Origin: VRUE01 sp963747765
Lineage (GTDB): Bacteria; Actinomycetota; Thermoleophilia; Solirubrobacterales; 70-9
NCBI GenBank assembly: GCA_963747765.1
Contig: CAVVGH010000012.1
Location: 4,790 to 68,789 of the forward strand
Length of the DNA stretch: 64,000 nucleotides
Direction of reading: 5' to 3'
This document shows, piece after piece, positions 25,441 to 33,553 of this stretch. The stretch's first letter is position 1, and each line of letters starts with the position of its first letter. The notes under the pieces were generated by a model. The model was not told the origin of the DNA and made no database searches. It worked only from the letters and a program-made list of their open reading frames with translations. The position numbers and the translations under genes are program-made.

Positions 25441-25838
25441 GCCGACCTCCGGAAGACCGGCAGCCGGTGGCCCGCCGCCAGCTCGAGGAACTCGACCTCG
25501 AGGCGAGCCCCGATCGGGGTCGGCCCCTCTCCGCCGACGACGTTGCTCAACATGCTCCAGCCTTCGTCGAGGTCAACGATCGCGAGCTCGTAGGGCACCG
25601 GAAACCCGGGCGTCGGTCCACGGTGGATGACGGTCGAGCTATAGAGGGTTCCCGATCCCGCGCTCTCCCGCCAGGTCCAATCCAGTGACAGACAGGTCGG
25701 GCAGGCCGCCTGCGGGGTGAAAAAGTTGCGGCCGCAGGCGTCGCAGACCGGGCGCACGAGGCTGCCTCGGTCGGCGGCCTCCCAGAAGGGGGCGCCGATA
25801 TCGGTGGGGGCCGGAAGCGGCCGCACGGAGGTGTTCAT
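25437..25838 (-). CDS. DUF35 OB-fold/zinc-ribbon protein
   Basis: This 133-residue protein has the DUF35 pattern: an N-terminal helix (FWEAADRGSLVRPVC), a rubredoxin-like zinc ribbon (CDACGRNFFTPQAACPTCLS) with four Cys, and an OB fold (LYSSTVIHRGPTPGF). Such proteins bind acyl-CoA and pair with thiolase-like proteins, here the one at 22737. It overlaps the ligase after it and the repeat protein before it by four bases each, so all are made together. Confidence 0.88.
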   Translation of the reverse strand: MNTSVRPLPAPTDIGAPFWEAADRGSLVRPVCDACGRNFFTPQAACPTCLSLDWTWRESAGSGTLYSSTVIHRGPTPGFPVPYELAIVDLDEGWSMLSNVVGGEGPTPIGARLEVEFLELAAGHRLPVFRRSA

Positions 25839-26704
25839 GAGGGGTCGTCCTGGAGGAGCAGGTGGGCCGCCTCGGCGACAGGCATTCCCTCGCGGACGCC
25901 GCGCCGCCGGGCCCGCTCGTTGACCGCGCCGATCAGTCCTTCGCGATAGGCGGCGAAGGCGTCGCCGATCGGCGCCGTGTGCGCGTCGGCCGAGGCACCG
26001 GCCAGCCCCGCCGCATCGGCAGTCGGCAGCCCGGCGATCCCGGAATCGTTCTTGGAGCGGCCGCCGTCAGAGCAGATGAACCCGTAGGGCCCGACCTCGG
26101 CCAGGAAACTGGCGCCGCTGCGACCGGTGTGGCCCGCGGTCACCAGGACGTTGCGGCCGCGGTCCTCGTCGCGGGCGAAGACGATCGAGTCGGTGACGAT
26201 CACCTGCCGCCCCGACTCGTGTTCCTCGACCACCTCGCGGTGGATCTTGTTGCCGGGCTCGACGTCGACCGGATCTTCTTCCAGCAGCAACGCCGCGGCC
26301 TCGGCGACCGGCATCCCGACCCGTACCCCGCATTGGTGGGCGAGATCGTTGAGGCGGGAGATCACGCCGCTCTCGTAGAGATCGAGCCCGTTGCCGAGTT
26401 CGGCCGACATCCCCGCCGCGGTCGCCGCCGGGATTCCCAGCGCCTCGAGGTAGGGCAGGCCCGCGATCCCCGCGGCATCCTTGCCGATGCAGGCGTCGTG
26501 GCCGATCACCGCGCGCGGCCGGTGGGGGGCCATCAGCCGCGCGGGCATCACCCCCAGATAGGAGGCCGGGACGACCACGTCGCGGCCGGTGTTTCGGGCG
26601 TCGACGAAACGGGCGGAGTCCATCGCCACGATCTGCCCACGCTCGCTCTCGCCGACCACCGCCTGCGGGTGGTCGGCCTCCCGATCGAGGAGAGTTTCAG
26701 CCAT
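25835..26704 (-). CDS. Uncharacterised internally repeated protein, paralogue 2
   Basis: This 289-residue soluble protein matches no family I recognise. It consists of two related halves of about 130 residues. The first half reads GRDVVVPASYLGVMPARLMA, then IGKDAAGIAGLPYLEALGIP and GVRVGMPVAEAAALLLEEDP. The second reads GRNVLVTAGHTGRSGASFLA, then KNDSGIAGLPTADAAGLAGA and GVREGMPVAEAAHLLLQDDP. The whole is a diverged duplicate of the next gene upstream (26697-27569), so the motif occurs four times in a row. The ATG at 26704 is chosen because it overlaps that gene by only eight bases. Confidence 0.8.
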   Translation of the reverse strand: MAETLLDREADHPQAVVGESERGQIVAMDSARFVDARNTGRDVVVPASYLGVMPARLMAPHRPRAVIGHDACIGKDAAGIAGLPYLEALGIPAATAAGMSAELGNGLDLYESGVISRLNDLAHQCGVRVGMPVAEAAALLLEEDPVDVEPGNKIHREVVEEHESGRQVIVTDSIVFARDEDRGRNVLVTAGHTGRSGASFLAEVGPYGFICSDGGRSKNDSGIAGLPTADAAGLAGASADAHTAPIGDAFAAYREGLIGAVNERARRRGVREGMPVAEAAHLLLQDDPS

Positions 26705-27569
26705 CACGGCTCCCTTCTGTCTGGTGTCCGATGCCAAGCAGTGCAGCCGCGGCGACCCGGGCGCGTTGCCCGACCTCGACGCCACGCTCGCGGGCCGGCC
26801 CGTTGCAGGTGCTGATCACACCGTCGTGGTAGGTGCTCAACCCGTCGCCCATACGCGCCGTACGGGCGTCCACCGAGGCCCCCGCAAGCCCCTCGGCCGC
26901 GACGATCTCCAGGCCCGCCGTGCCAGAGCCCTCCTTGCCACCACCACCGTCGGAGCAGATGAAGCCGCGCGGTGCCACCCGACGTAGATAGGGCACCGCG
27001 CTGCGGCCGGTGTGGCCCGCGGTCACCAGGACGTTGCGGCCGCGGTCCTCGTCGCGGCCGAAGGCGATCGAGTCGGTGCAGACGATGGTTCCGCCGTCCT
27101 CGGCAACGCGCATGACGGTGCGGTTGGTGACCGCGTCAGGGGCCTGCTCGACGGGGTCCACCTTGAGCAGTAGTCGGGCCGCCTCGGCGACCGGCATCCC
27201 GGCTGCGACGCCGCACTGTGCGGCCTGCGCGTTGACGCGGCTGATCGACGCCTCCCTGTGCATCCGCTCGCCGTCGCCGAGAATCACGGTTGCGACATCG
27301 GCTGCGGCGGCCGGGATGCCGCGTGCCTCCAGATACCAGAGGCCGGCGATGCCGGCGCCGTCCAGCCCGATGCCGCAATCGACGCCGATCGCGGCGCGCG
27401 GCGAGTGCGAGGCGACGAACCGGGCCGGCAGGACGCCCGCGTAGGAGGCGTTGACGACGACGTCGCGGCCCCGGTTGGACTCATCGGCGTCATAGGCCGA
27501 GTCGACGGTGACGATGCGGCCGCGCGGACCCTCGAAGGCAACCTTCTGATTCGAGTCCGCGCCACCCAT
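26697..27569 (-). CDS. Uncharacterised internally repeated protein, paralogue 1
   Basis: This 290-residue protein is the sister of 25835-26704, with the same two-unit layout. Unit 1 has GRDVVVNASYAGVLPARFVA, DGAGIAGLWYLEARGIP and GMPVAEAARLLLKVDP. Unit 2 has GRNVLVTAGHTGRSAVPYLR, FICSDGGGGKEGSG and DGVISTCNGPARERGVEVG. Conserved Asp, Gly and Ser residues (VDSA, TDSI, SDGG) recur at the same place in each unit, which could mean a repeated ligand or metal site. No signal peptide or membrane segment is seen. It sits between a GntR regulator and acyl-CoA genes, so a role in the same pathway is likely but unknown. Confidence 0.8.
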   Translation of the reverse strand: MGGADSNQKVAFEGPRGRIVTVDSAYDADESNRGRDVVVNASYAGVLPARFVASHSPRAAIGVDCGIGLDGAGIAGLWYLEARGIPAAAADVATVILGDGERMHREASISRVNAQAAQCGVAAGMPVAEAARLLLKVDPVEQAPDAVTNRTVMRVAEDGGTIVCTDSIAFGRDEDRGRNVLVTAGHTGRSAVPYLRRVAPRGFICSDGGGGKEGSGTAGLEIVAAEGLAGASVDARTARMGDGLSTYHDGVISTCNGPARERGVEVGQRARVAAAALLGIGHQTEGSRDG

Positions 27570-27572
27570 GGA

Positions 27573-28349
27573 TCATCCGCTGACCTGGTCCCAGCGCACC
27601 GGGGCATCCATCACGGACGCATAGAACCGATCGAGATAGCGAGCGAAATCACCGAGGTGGACACGCATCGTCGCCTCCGCCTGCTCGGGGTCGTGCGCCT
27701 CCACCGCGTGGTAGATGCGGCGGTGCTCCTTGGTCACCGACTCGCGCTGCGGGCGCGGGTAGTCGACGCCCAGCGGCGAGCCATCGGTGATCCAACTCAA
27801 CGACTGGATCATCAGCCCGAAGACCTGGTTGCCAGCCGCGTTGGCGAGCAGCGAGTGGAAGTTCTGGTTCTCTTCGAGGAAGTATTCGAAGTCGTCGAGG
27901 TGCTCTTCCATCCGGAGAATCGAGTTGTGGACCTCCTCCAGCTCGGCCGGCTCGACCCGCAACGCGGCCTTCGCCGCCAGCACCGGCTCGATCACCTGAC
28001 GGGCCTCGACGATCGCCCGGAACGGCGTGTGCTGCATCTGCAGCAACATGGCGATCATGCTGCCCAACGCCCGCGAGTCGGCCCGCCCCACCACGGGGCC
28101 CCCACCCGGCCCGGTCTTGATCGAGATGACGCCCTGGATCTCGAGAAAGCGGAGCGCCTCGCGCAGGGTGCCACGAGCGACCCCGTAGTTGGCGAGCATT
28201 TGACTCTCCGGTGGCAGGGGCGTGCCCGGTTCCAGCCTGCCGTCGGTGATCTCGCCGACGATCTGCTGGGCCAGCAGCATCGCCGTCTTCTTCGGTCGAT
28301 TGTTGAGGCGCGATGGCGGGCGCCCCCGATTGCCAGTGGTAGTGGTCAT
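27573..28349 (-). CDS. GntR-family (FadR/FCD subfamily) regulator
   Basis: This 258-residue protein has an N-terminal winged helix (PGTPLPPESQMLANYGVARG, LREALRFLEIQGVISIKTG) and a C-terminal all-helical FCD domain with the His-containing metal site (FHSLLANAAGNQVF, KEHRRIYHAVEAHD, AEATMRVHL). These regulators usually sense an organic acid or acyl-CoA made by their operon. It lies inside the eight-gene unit, between the ligase (overlap of four) and the repeat protein, so it probably regulates its own transcript. Whether it binds the GATAAT-type dyads is unknown. Confidence 0.9.
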   Translation of the reverse strand: MTTTTGNRGRPPSRLNNRPKKTAMLLAQQIVGEITDGRLEPGTPLPPESQMLANYGVARGTLREALRFLEIQGVISIKTGPGGGPVVGRADSRALGSMIAMLLQMQHTPFRAIVEARQVIEPVLAAKAALRVEPAELEEVHNSILRMEEHLDDFEYFLEENQNFHSLLANAAGNQVFGLMIQSLSWITDGSPLGVDYPRPQRESVTKEHRRIYHAVEAHDPEQAEATMRVHLGDFARYLDRFYASVMDAPVRWDQVSG

Positions 28350-30022
28350 CTGATGCCTCCCGCATCGGCGGCGCGATTCGATTGTGCGAGGGGAACGGTC
28401 CCATGCTGCGCCTTGAGACGCTCCCTAAGCTCGATCTTACGAACCTTCCCCGAAGGAGTCTTGGGAAGATCGGCAACGATCTCGATCGTCTCGGGGATCG
28501 CGAAGGCGGGCAGGCGCCGCTCGCACCAGTCGCGCACCTCGGGCTCCTCGACCCCGCCGGCGGCCGTGGCGACGACGAAGATCGCGACCTCGTCCTCTCC
28601 CGCCTCGACCGTGGCCTTGGCAGCCACCGCCGCGCACTCGGCGATCGCCGGGTGGGAAAGCACCGCCTGCTCGACCTCGTAGGAGCTGATGTTCTCACCG
28701 CGCCGGCGGATCGCGTCCTTGAGACGGTCCACGAAATAGAACCATCCCTCCTCGTCGCGGCGCAGGCCGTCGCCGGTGTGAAACCAGAGATTGCGGAACG
28801 CCTCCACCGTGCGGTCGGGCATCCCGTAGTAGCCCGAGCACATCGTCCACGGGGTCTTGGCGCGTACCACCAGCTCACCGACCTCGCCGACCGGCACCTC
28901 CTCGTCGGTGTCCGGGCGGACCAGCCGGACCTCGAACCACTCATCGTTGAGGAGCCCGGCGGCGCCCGCCGGGCGGTCCTCGCCATAGGGCGACATGATC
29001 GGCATCGACGTCTCGGTCAGGCCGAAGTTCTCGACGAATGCCTCCACCCCGAAGCGCTCCTTGAAGGCCGCGACGATCGAGGCCGCGGTCGGCGCCGCGT
29101 AGACGCAGCGAAGATCGTTGTCTGCGTCCTCGGGGCGGGCGGGCTGCTTGAAGGTGAAGTCCATCATCACGCCGACGAAGTTGGTCACCGTCGCCCCGCA
29201 CTCGCGGATCCAGGGCATCCAGCGGCTGGCGCTGAAGCGCGGTCGCAGGACGAAGCGGGCGCCGGCGATCAGCGCCGGGTAGGCGGCGAGGAACTGGGCG
29301 TTGCCATGGAAGAGCGGGCCCACCGACATGTACACGTCGCGGTCGCCGAGCCGGGTCAGCGACACGCACTGCTCGGCGAAGAAGGTGAGCTGTGACTGGG
29401 ACATCATCACTCCCTTCGAGAGCCCGGTCGTGCCGCTCGTGAAGAAGACCGCGCCCAGATCCGTATACCTGACCTCGGGCAGCTCGGCCGCCGCGCCGGC
29501 GGCGAGCTCGGTGAACGGTGCCGCGCCGTAGCCCGCCCCGCCGAGCAGGGCAATCGCCGCGTCGGTGTCGGCACCGCCGCCGAGGACGTAGAACCGCTCG
29601 ATCGAGGCGTAGGCGCCCTCGCCTCCCACGAAGCGCTCGGCGAACTCCGGCGCGATCACCCCGACCCGCGGTGCGACCGTGCGCACCTGGTGCTCGAGGA
29701 AGCTGCCGACGTAGGCGGTGTTGATCGGCACCTCGGCCATACCGGCGCAGGCGGTCCCATACCAGGCGAGGATGTACTCGGTGCAGTTGGGGGCCATGAT
29801 CAGTACCCGGTCCCCAGCCTTGCCGCCCGCCGCGAGCAGCGCGGTCGCGATCCTCTCGGCGCTCGCCAGAGTCTCGCCGAAGGTCATCCGGACGCCGGCG
29901 TCGGGGACGTCGAGATAGACCGCGTCGGCGTGCGTGCGGGCCCGCTCGCGCAGGATGGTCGGCACCGACCAGTCGCGCCGGTCGGGAAAGGTCGGCGGCA
30001 GCTGCTCGTAGACCCGTGTCAA
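28346..30022 (-). CDS. AMP-forming acyl-CoA ligase (CaiC-like)
   Basis: This 558-residue ligase of the ANL superfamily shows FFTSGTTGLSKGVMMSQSQL, FGLTETS, FHTGDGLRRDEEGWFYFVDR, RRRGENISSYEVEQ and LPKTPSGKVRKIELRERL. The layout is closest to crotonobetaine/carnitine-CoA ligases. The start is a TTG at 30022 that overlaps the stop of the enoyl-CoA hydratase (TTGA); the longer frame upstream lies inside that gene. It is one of two acid-activating enzymes in this unit, possibly acting at different stages of the pathway. Confidence 0.88.
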   Translation of the reverse strand: MTRVYEQLPPTFPDRRDWSVPTILRERARTHADAVYLDVPDAGVRMTFGETLASAERIATALLAAGGKAGDRVLIMAPNCTEYILAWYGTACAGMAEVPINTAYVGSFLEHQVRTVAPRVGVIAPEFAERFVGGEGAYASIERFYVLGGGADTDAAIALLGGAGYGAAPFTELAAGAAAELPEVRYTDLGAVFFTSGTTGLSKGVMMSQSQLTFFAEQCVSLTRLGDRDVYMSVGPLFHGNAQFLAAYPALIAGARFVLRPRFSASRWMPWIRECGATVTNFVGVMMDFTFKQPARPEDADNDLRCVYAAPTAASIVAAFKERFGVEAFVENFGLTETSMPIMSPYGEDRPAGAAGLLNDEWFEVRLVRPDTDEEVPVGEVGELVVRAKTPWTMCSGYYGMPDRTVEAFRNLWFHTGDGLRRDEEGWFYFVDRLKDAIRRRGENISSYEVEQAVLSHPAIAECAAVAAKATVEAGEDEVAIFVVATAAGGVEEPEVRDWCERRLPAFAIPETIEIVADLPKTPSGKVRKIELRERLKAQHGTVPLAQSNRAADAGGIR

Positions 30023-30798
30023 CGTCGTTCCTTCCAAGGCTGCGGGAAGCTCGGCTTGCGCTTCTCCATGAACGCTCCGGCGCCCTCCATCATGTCCGCC
30101 GACCCGACCGCCTGGGTCAGCATCCCGAGCCCGCTTGCGTAAGACTCGGCACAGAGGTTCCACCACGCGTTGGCGCTCGCCTTGGCGATCTCCAGGTAGC
30201 GCGGGCTCGATTCGAGCAGCTCCTCCGCCCAGGCGGTCACCTCGTCCTCAAGCCGATCGTCGGGCACGACCTCGTTGATCCAACCGAGCTCGAGCGCCCG
30301 CGCCGCCGGGTAGCGCCTGCACATGAAGCTGATCTCGCGCGCCCGCTTCTCACCAACCGAGACGGCGATCAGATTCGTCCCGCCGAGCACGGGGGCACTG
30401 CCGATCCTGGGGCCGGTCTGTCCGAGGTAGGCAGACTCCGCGGCGATCGCGATGTCGCAGGAGACGACCAGCTCGTTGCCGCCGCCCATCGCGGGGCCGT
30501 TGATGGCGGCGATCACCGGTCGAGGGTTGCGGCGAATCGCGGTGAAGAGCCGGAGCGCGCCCTCGAAGAGTCCGCGCAGCTCGCCCGGATCGGGATCGGC
30601 GAGCTCGGCGAGGTAGCCGCCGGCACAGAAGGAGCCCCCCGAGCCGGTGATGACGACGACCCCGCCTTCGTCGGCCGAGCGTTCGACCGCCGTGGTGAGC
30701 TCGGCGGCCATCTCGCCGTCGTAGGCGTTGCGGCGCTCAGGCCGTTCCAGCCTCAGCCATACGACATCACCGCGGTTTTCGACACTCAGGTCAGGCAT
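30019..30798 (-). CDS. Enoyl-CoA hydratase/isomerase family protein
   Basis: This 259-residue crotonase-fold protein is the first gene of the eight-gene unit. It has NRGDVVWLRLERPERRNAYD at the start, GSGGSFCAGGYLAEL for CoA binding and AAINGPAMGGGNELVVSCDI as the oxyanion hole. YLGQTGPRIGSAPVLGG replaces the usual Glu-containing LPE motif. The first catalytic Glu region is therefore atypical, so it may be an isomerase, hydrolase or lyase rather than a hydratase. Transcription starts in the short gap shared with the divergent acyl-CoA dehydrogenase. Confidence 0.85.
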   Translation of the reverse strand: MPDLSVENRGDVVWLRLERPERRNAYDGEMAAELTTAVERSADEGGVVVITGSGGSFCAGGYLAELADPDPGELRGLFEGALRLFTAIRRNPRPVIAAINGPAMGGGNELVVSCDIAIAAESAYLGQTGPRIGSAPVLGGTNLIAVSVGEKRAREISFMCRRYPAARALELGWINEVVPDDRLEDEVTAWAEELLESSPRYLEIAKASANAWWNLCAESYASGLGMLTQAVGSADMMEGAGAFMEKRKPSFPQPWKERR

Positions 30799-30860
30799 AA
30801 ATTCATCGGCTCCCCGGAAGAAAGTCCCTTGCTGGTATTGATTATACTATACTTCGGCCG
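30799..30860. promoter_or_regulatory. Divergent promoter region between two beta-oxidation-type units
   Basis: This 62-bp gap drives an eight-gene unit leftward and a five-gene unit rightward. The AT-rich core at 30840-30852 (GATTATACTATAC) is a -10 candidate in both directions: TATAAT on the minus strand and TATACT on the plus strand. On the plus strand the transcript would start only a few bases before the ATG at 30861, that is nearly leaderless. It resembles the GATAAT dyads only loosely. Confidence 0.5.
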
Positions 30861-31997
30861 ATGAGCTTCGCGCTTGACACCCCCTATAAGGAAGTGCTCG
30901 AGGAGGCCCGCACGGTCGCGTCCTCGGTTGAGCACCTCGCAGCCGAGGCCGACGCGATGAGCACGGTCCATCCCGGCATGCTCGAGGCGCTGCGGGCCGC
31001 CGAGCTGTCGAGCCTCATGGTCCCTGCCGCCTACGGTGGGCGCTTCGAGCAGGTCGACCCGCTCGCCGTCTGTGTCGCTCGCGAGGCGCTCATGGGCGTC
31101 TCCTCCCACTTGGACTCACTGCTCGCCCTGCAGGGCATCGGCAGCTTCGCGATCTCGGTGGGAGGCAGCGAGGAGCAGCGGGCGGAGTGGCTGCCGAGAG
31201 TGGCCCGGGCCGAGGTCCTGGCGGCACTTGCCCTCACCGAGCCGGAGGCAGGGTCGGACCTGAAAGGCCTGACGACCACCGTCCGGGTAGATGGCGAGGA
31301 GCTCGTGCTCGAGGGGCGCAAGGCCTTCATCAGCAACGCCGGGGCAGCTGGTTTCTACACAGTCCTCGCCCGCGAGGGCGAGGACTTCACCCTGGTGCTG
31401 GTACCCGCGGATACGCCCGGCGTCAAGATCACGCCGACGCCGGAGCTGATCAGCCCCCACGTGCTCGGCGACATCGTCTTCGACGCCGTGCACCTTCCCG
31501 CGAGTGCTCGCCTCGGGGCCGGCGGCGACGGCTTCGAGCTGGTCCTGGCGACGCTCGCCGTGTTCCGCGCGTCGGTCGCCGGCGCGGCGCTCGGCCTGGC
31601 CGAGGCGGCGCTCACCGAGGCCCACGACCACGCCTGGGGGCGGGAGCAGTTCGGCAAGCCGCTCGCCAAGCTCGGCGCGGTCACCGAGATGCTCGCCGCC
31701 TCGTGGACGGAAATCGAGGCGGCACGGCTGCTGACCTATAGCGCCGGCGAGCGGGCGCGGGAAAACCCGCGTGCCGCCCTCACCCGGTCCTCGATGGCGA
31801 AGCTGACGGCGAGCGAGACCGCCTGCCGCGTCGTCGACCGCGGGGTCCAGATCATGGGCCGCTTCGGTCTCGTCCACGACAGCAAGATGGAGCGCCTCTA
31901 TCGACAGGCGCGCCCGATGCGGATCTACGAGGGCTCCTCGGAGGTCCTGCGCGTCTCGATCGCGCGTGCCTTCGGCTCCGAGGGGTTCCAGGTCTGA
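30861..31997 (+). CDS. Acyl-CoA dehydrogenase
   Basis: This 378-residue flavoprotein has LALTEPEAGSDLKGLTTTV, AFISNAGAAGFYTVLA, FGKPLAKLGAVTEMLAASWT, QIMGRFGLVHDSKMERLYR and the C-terminal IYEGSSEVLR with the catalytic Glu. It is only distantly similar to the enzyme at 16167 and so probably acts on a different acyl-CoA. It opens the rightward five-gene unit. The SDR follows after eight bases. Confidence 0.92.
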   Translation: MSFALDTPYKEVLEEARTVASSVEHLAAEADAMSTVHPGMLEALRAAELSSLMVPAAYGGRFEQVDPLAVCVAREALMGVSSHLDSLLALQGIGSFAISVGGSEEQRAEWLPRVARAEVLAALALTEPEAGSDLKGLTTTVRVDGEELVLEGRKAFISNAGAAGFYTVLAREGEDFTLVLVPADTPGVKITPTPELISPHVLGDIVFDAVHLPASARLGAGGDGFELVLATLAVFRASVAGAALGLAEAALTEAHDHAWGREQFGKPLAKLGAVTEMLAASWTEIEAARLLTYSAGERARENPRAALTRSSMAKLTASETACRVVDRGVQIMGRFGLVHDSKMERLYRQARPMRIYEGSSEVLRVSIARAFGSEGFQV

Positions 31998-32005
31998 GGC
32001 CCCAT

Positions 32006-32755
32006 ATGGACTTCGAGCTGAACGACAGCGTCACGCTGGTTACCGGGGCCGGGCGCGGCCTCGGGCGCGCCGCCGTCGACGCCCTCGTCGCGGAGGGCGC
32101 CCGGGTGGCGGCGGTGGCGCGTGACCCTGCCGCCGTGGCGGAGCTGGAGGCGATCGACCCGGAGCGGGTGGCGGGTTTTTCCTGCGACATGCGCGACGAC
32201 GCGGAGCTCGCGGCCCTGCCGCAGCAGGCGGTCGAACGCTTCGGGCGACTTGACGCCGTGGTCAACAACGCCGGCATCGCCCCGGCCGGGCAATTCGTCG
32301 AGCAGGACCAGGAGGTCTTCGACGACGTGATGGCGATCAACGTGCGGGCGCCGGCGATCCTCAGCCGGGCCGCGGGCCGGATCATGTTGGCGCAGGGCTC
32401 CGGCAAGATCGTCAACATCGCCTCCACCTCCGGCCTGCTCGGCAAGCCGACCCTGGTCGCCTACTCGGCCTCCAAGGGAGCGATCCTGCAGTTCACCAAG
32501 GCGTTGGCCGCGGAGTGGGCGCAGCGGGGCGTGCAGGTAAACGCGATCGCCCCCGGCGCATTCGAGACCGACGCCCAGCGCGCCGTCACCGAAAACCCCA
32601 AGGTGATGGAGCGACGGCTGCGGAAGATCCCGGCGGCGCGGATGGGCGACCCGTCGGAGATCGGGCCGCTGGTTTGCCTGCTCTGCTCGCCGCTCTCGAG
32701 CTACGTCACCGGCTCGGTCTTCGTCGCCGACGGAGGCGAGTCCTCGAAGCTCTGA
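32006..32755 (+). CDS. Short-chain dehydrogenase/reductase (classical)
   Basis: This 249-residue SDR has TGAGRGLG, VVNNAGIAPAG, the Ser in NIASTSGLLGKP and YSASKGAILQ, plus SYVTGSVFVADGG at the end. It lacks the insertion typical of mycofactocin-coupled SDRs seen at 3545 and 17371, so it should use exchangeable NAD(P). It resembles 3-oxoacyl reductase-like and alcohol dehydrogenases. Its stop shares one base with the ATG of the next gene. Confidence 0.88.
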   Translation: MDFELNDSVTLVTGAGRGLGRAAVDALVAEGARVAAVARDPAAVAELEAIDPERVAGFSCDMRDDAELAALPQQAVERFGRLDAVVNNAGIAPAGQFVEQDQEVFDDVMAINVRAPAILSRAAGRIMLAQGSGKIVNIASTSGLLGKPTLVAYSASKGAILQFTKALAAEWAQRGVQVNAIAPGAFETDAQRAVTENPKVMERRLRKIPAARMGDPSEIGPLVCLLCSPLSSYVTGSVFVADGGESSKL

Positions 32756-33549
32756 TGATCGTCGACACCCACATCCACGTCTGGCCGGACAAGATCGCCA
32801 AGCTGGCGCTCGGCAACCCCTCGACCGACCTGAAGCGCTTCGGCGACGGTACGGTCGCGAGCGCCGAACGCTGCATGGCTGCCGCCGGCATCGATCGCTC
32901 GGTCTGCCTCGCGGTCGCCAACGAGGCCGGGCGCGTGGACAGCGCCAACCGCTTCGCAGGGTCGCTCGACCCCAGCCGCTTCGTGCCGTTCGGGACCGTG
33001 CATCCCGACCTCTCGGTGGAGGAGAACCTGGCGAGCCTGCGCACCCACGGGATTCGCGGCGCCAAGATCCACCCCCTGTTTCAGGGCTACTCACTGGACG
33101 ATCCCCGCCTTTGGCAGATCTTCGACGCGATGCAGGGGGAGTTCGCGATCATCGTCCACGTCGGCCAGGGCGGCTCCGCCGAGGCGAATGCCCGCTGCAC
33201 GCCGGCGATGCTGCGCCAGGTGGCCCTCAACTTCCCGGACCTCGACATCGTCGCCTGCCACTTCGGCGGCTACCGCCTGCTCGACGAGGCCGAGGACCTG
33301 GTGGTCGGGCTGCCGATCTACCTCGACACCTCCTGGCCACCCAGCTTCGCCGCGATCGACCCGCAACGGGCGCGGCGGCTGATCGAGCGGCACGGCCCCG
33401 ACAGGGTGCTGTTCGCGACCGACTGGCCAATGGCGGATCCGACCGCCGAGATCGAGGCGGTGCGCGAGCTCGGGCTCTCCGACGAGGACACCGCCGCGGT
33501 GCTCGGCGGCAACGCGGTGCGTCTGCTCCGTCTGTCCGCCGAGGCCTGA
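32755..33549 (+). CDS. Amidohydrolase-2 family protein
   Basis: This 264-residue TIM-barrel hydrolase starts at once with the metal motif VDTHIHVWPD. It has HGIRGAKIHPLFQGYSLDD, FAIIVHVGQGG, and the C-terminal Asp motif VLFATDWPMADP. It is the compact type related to 2-pyrone-4,6-dicarboxylate lactonase and ACMSD-like decarboxylases. Its function here is unknown, but it is translationally tied to the SDR before it (TGATG). A different member of the family is encoded at 14129. Confidence 0.85.
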   Translation: MIVDTHIHVWPDKIAKLALGNPSTDLKRFGDGTVASAERCMAAAGIDRSVCLAVANEAGRVDSANRFAGSLDPSRFVPFGTVHPDLSVEENLASLRTHGIRGAKIHPLFQGYSLDDPRLWQIFDAMQGEFAIIVHVGQGGSAEANARCTPAMLRQVALNFPDLDIVACHFGGYRLLDEAEDLVVGLPIYLDTSWPPSFAAIDPQRARRLIERHGPDRVLFATDWPMADPTAEIEAVRELGLSDEDTAAVLGGNAVRLLRLSAEA

Positions 33550-33553
33550 CCGC

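Noticed and set aside
25835..27569. Cyanuric-acid hydrolase/barbiturase family, because of internal repeats
   Set aside because: The Ser-Lys motifs and three-domain plan of that family are not present; each protein has two units with different conserved blocks.
30840..30852. Full member of the GATAAT dyad set
   Set aside because: It matches poorly and is better explained as overlapping -10 elements of the divergent promoters.
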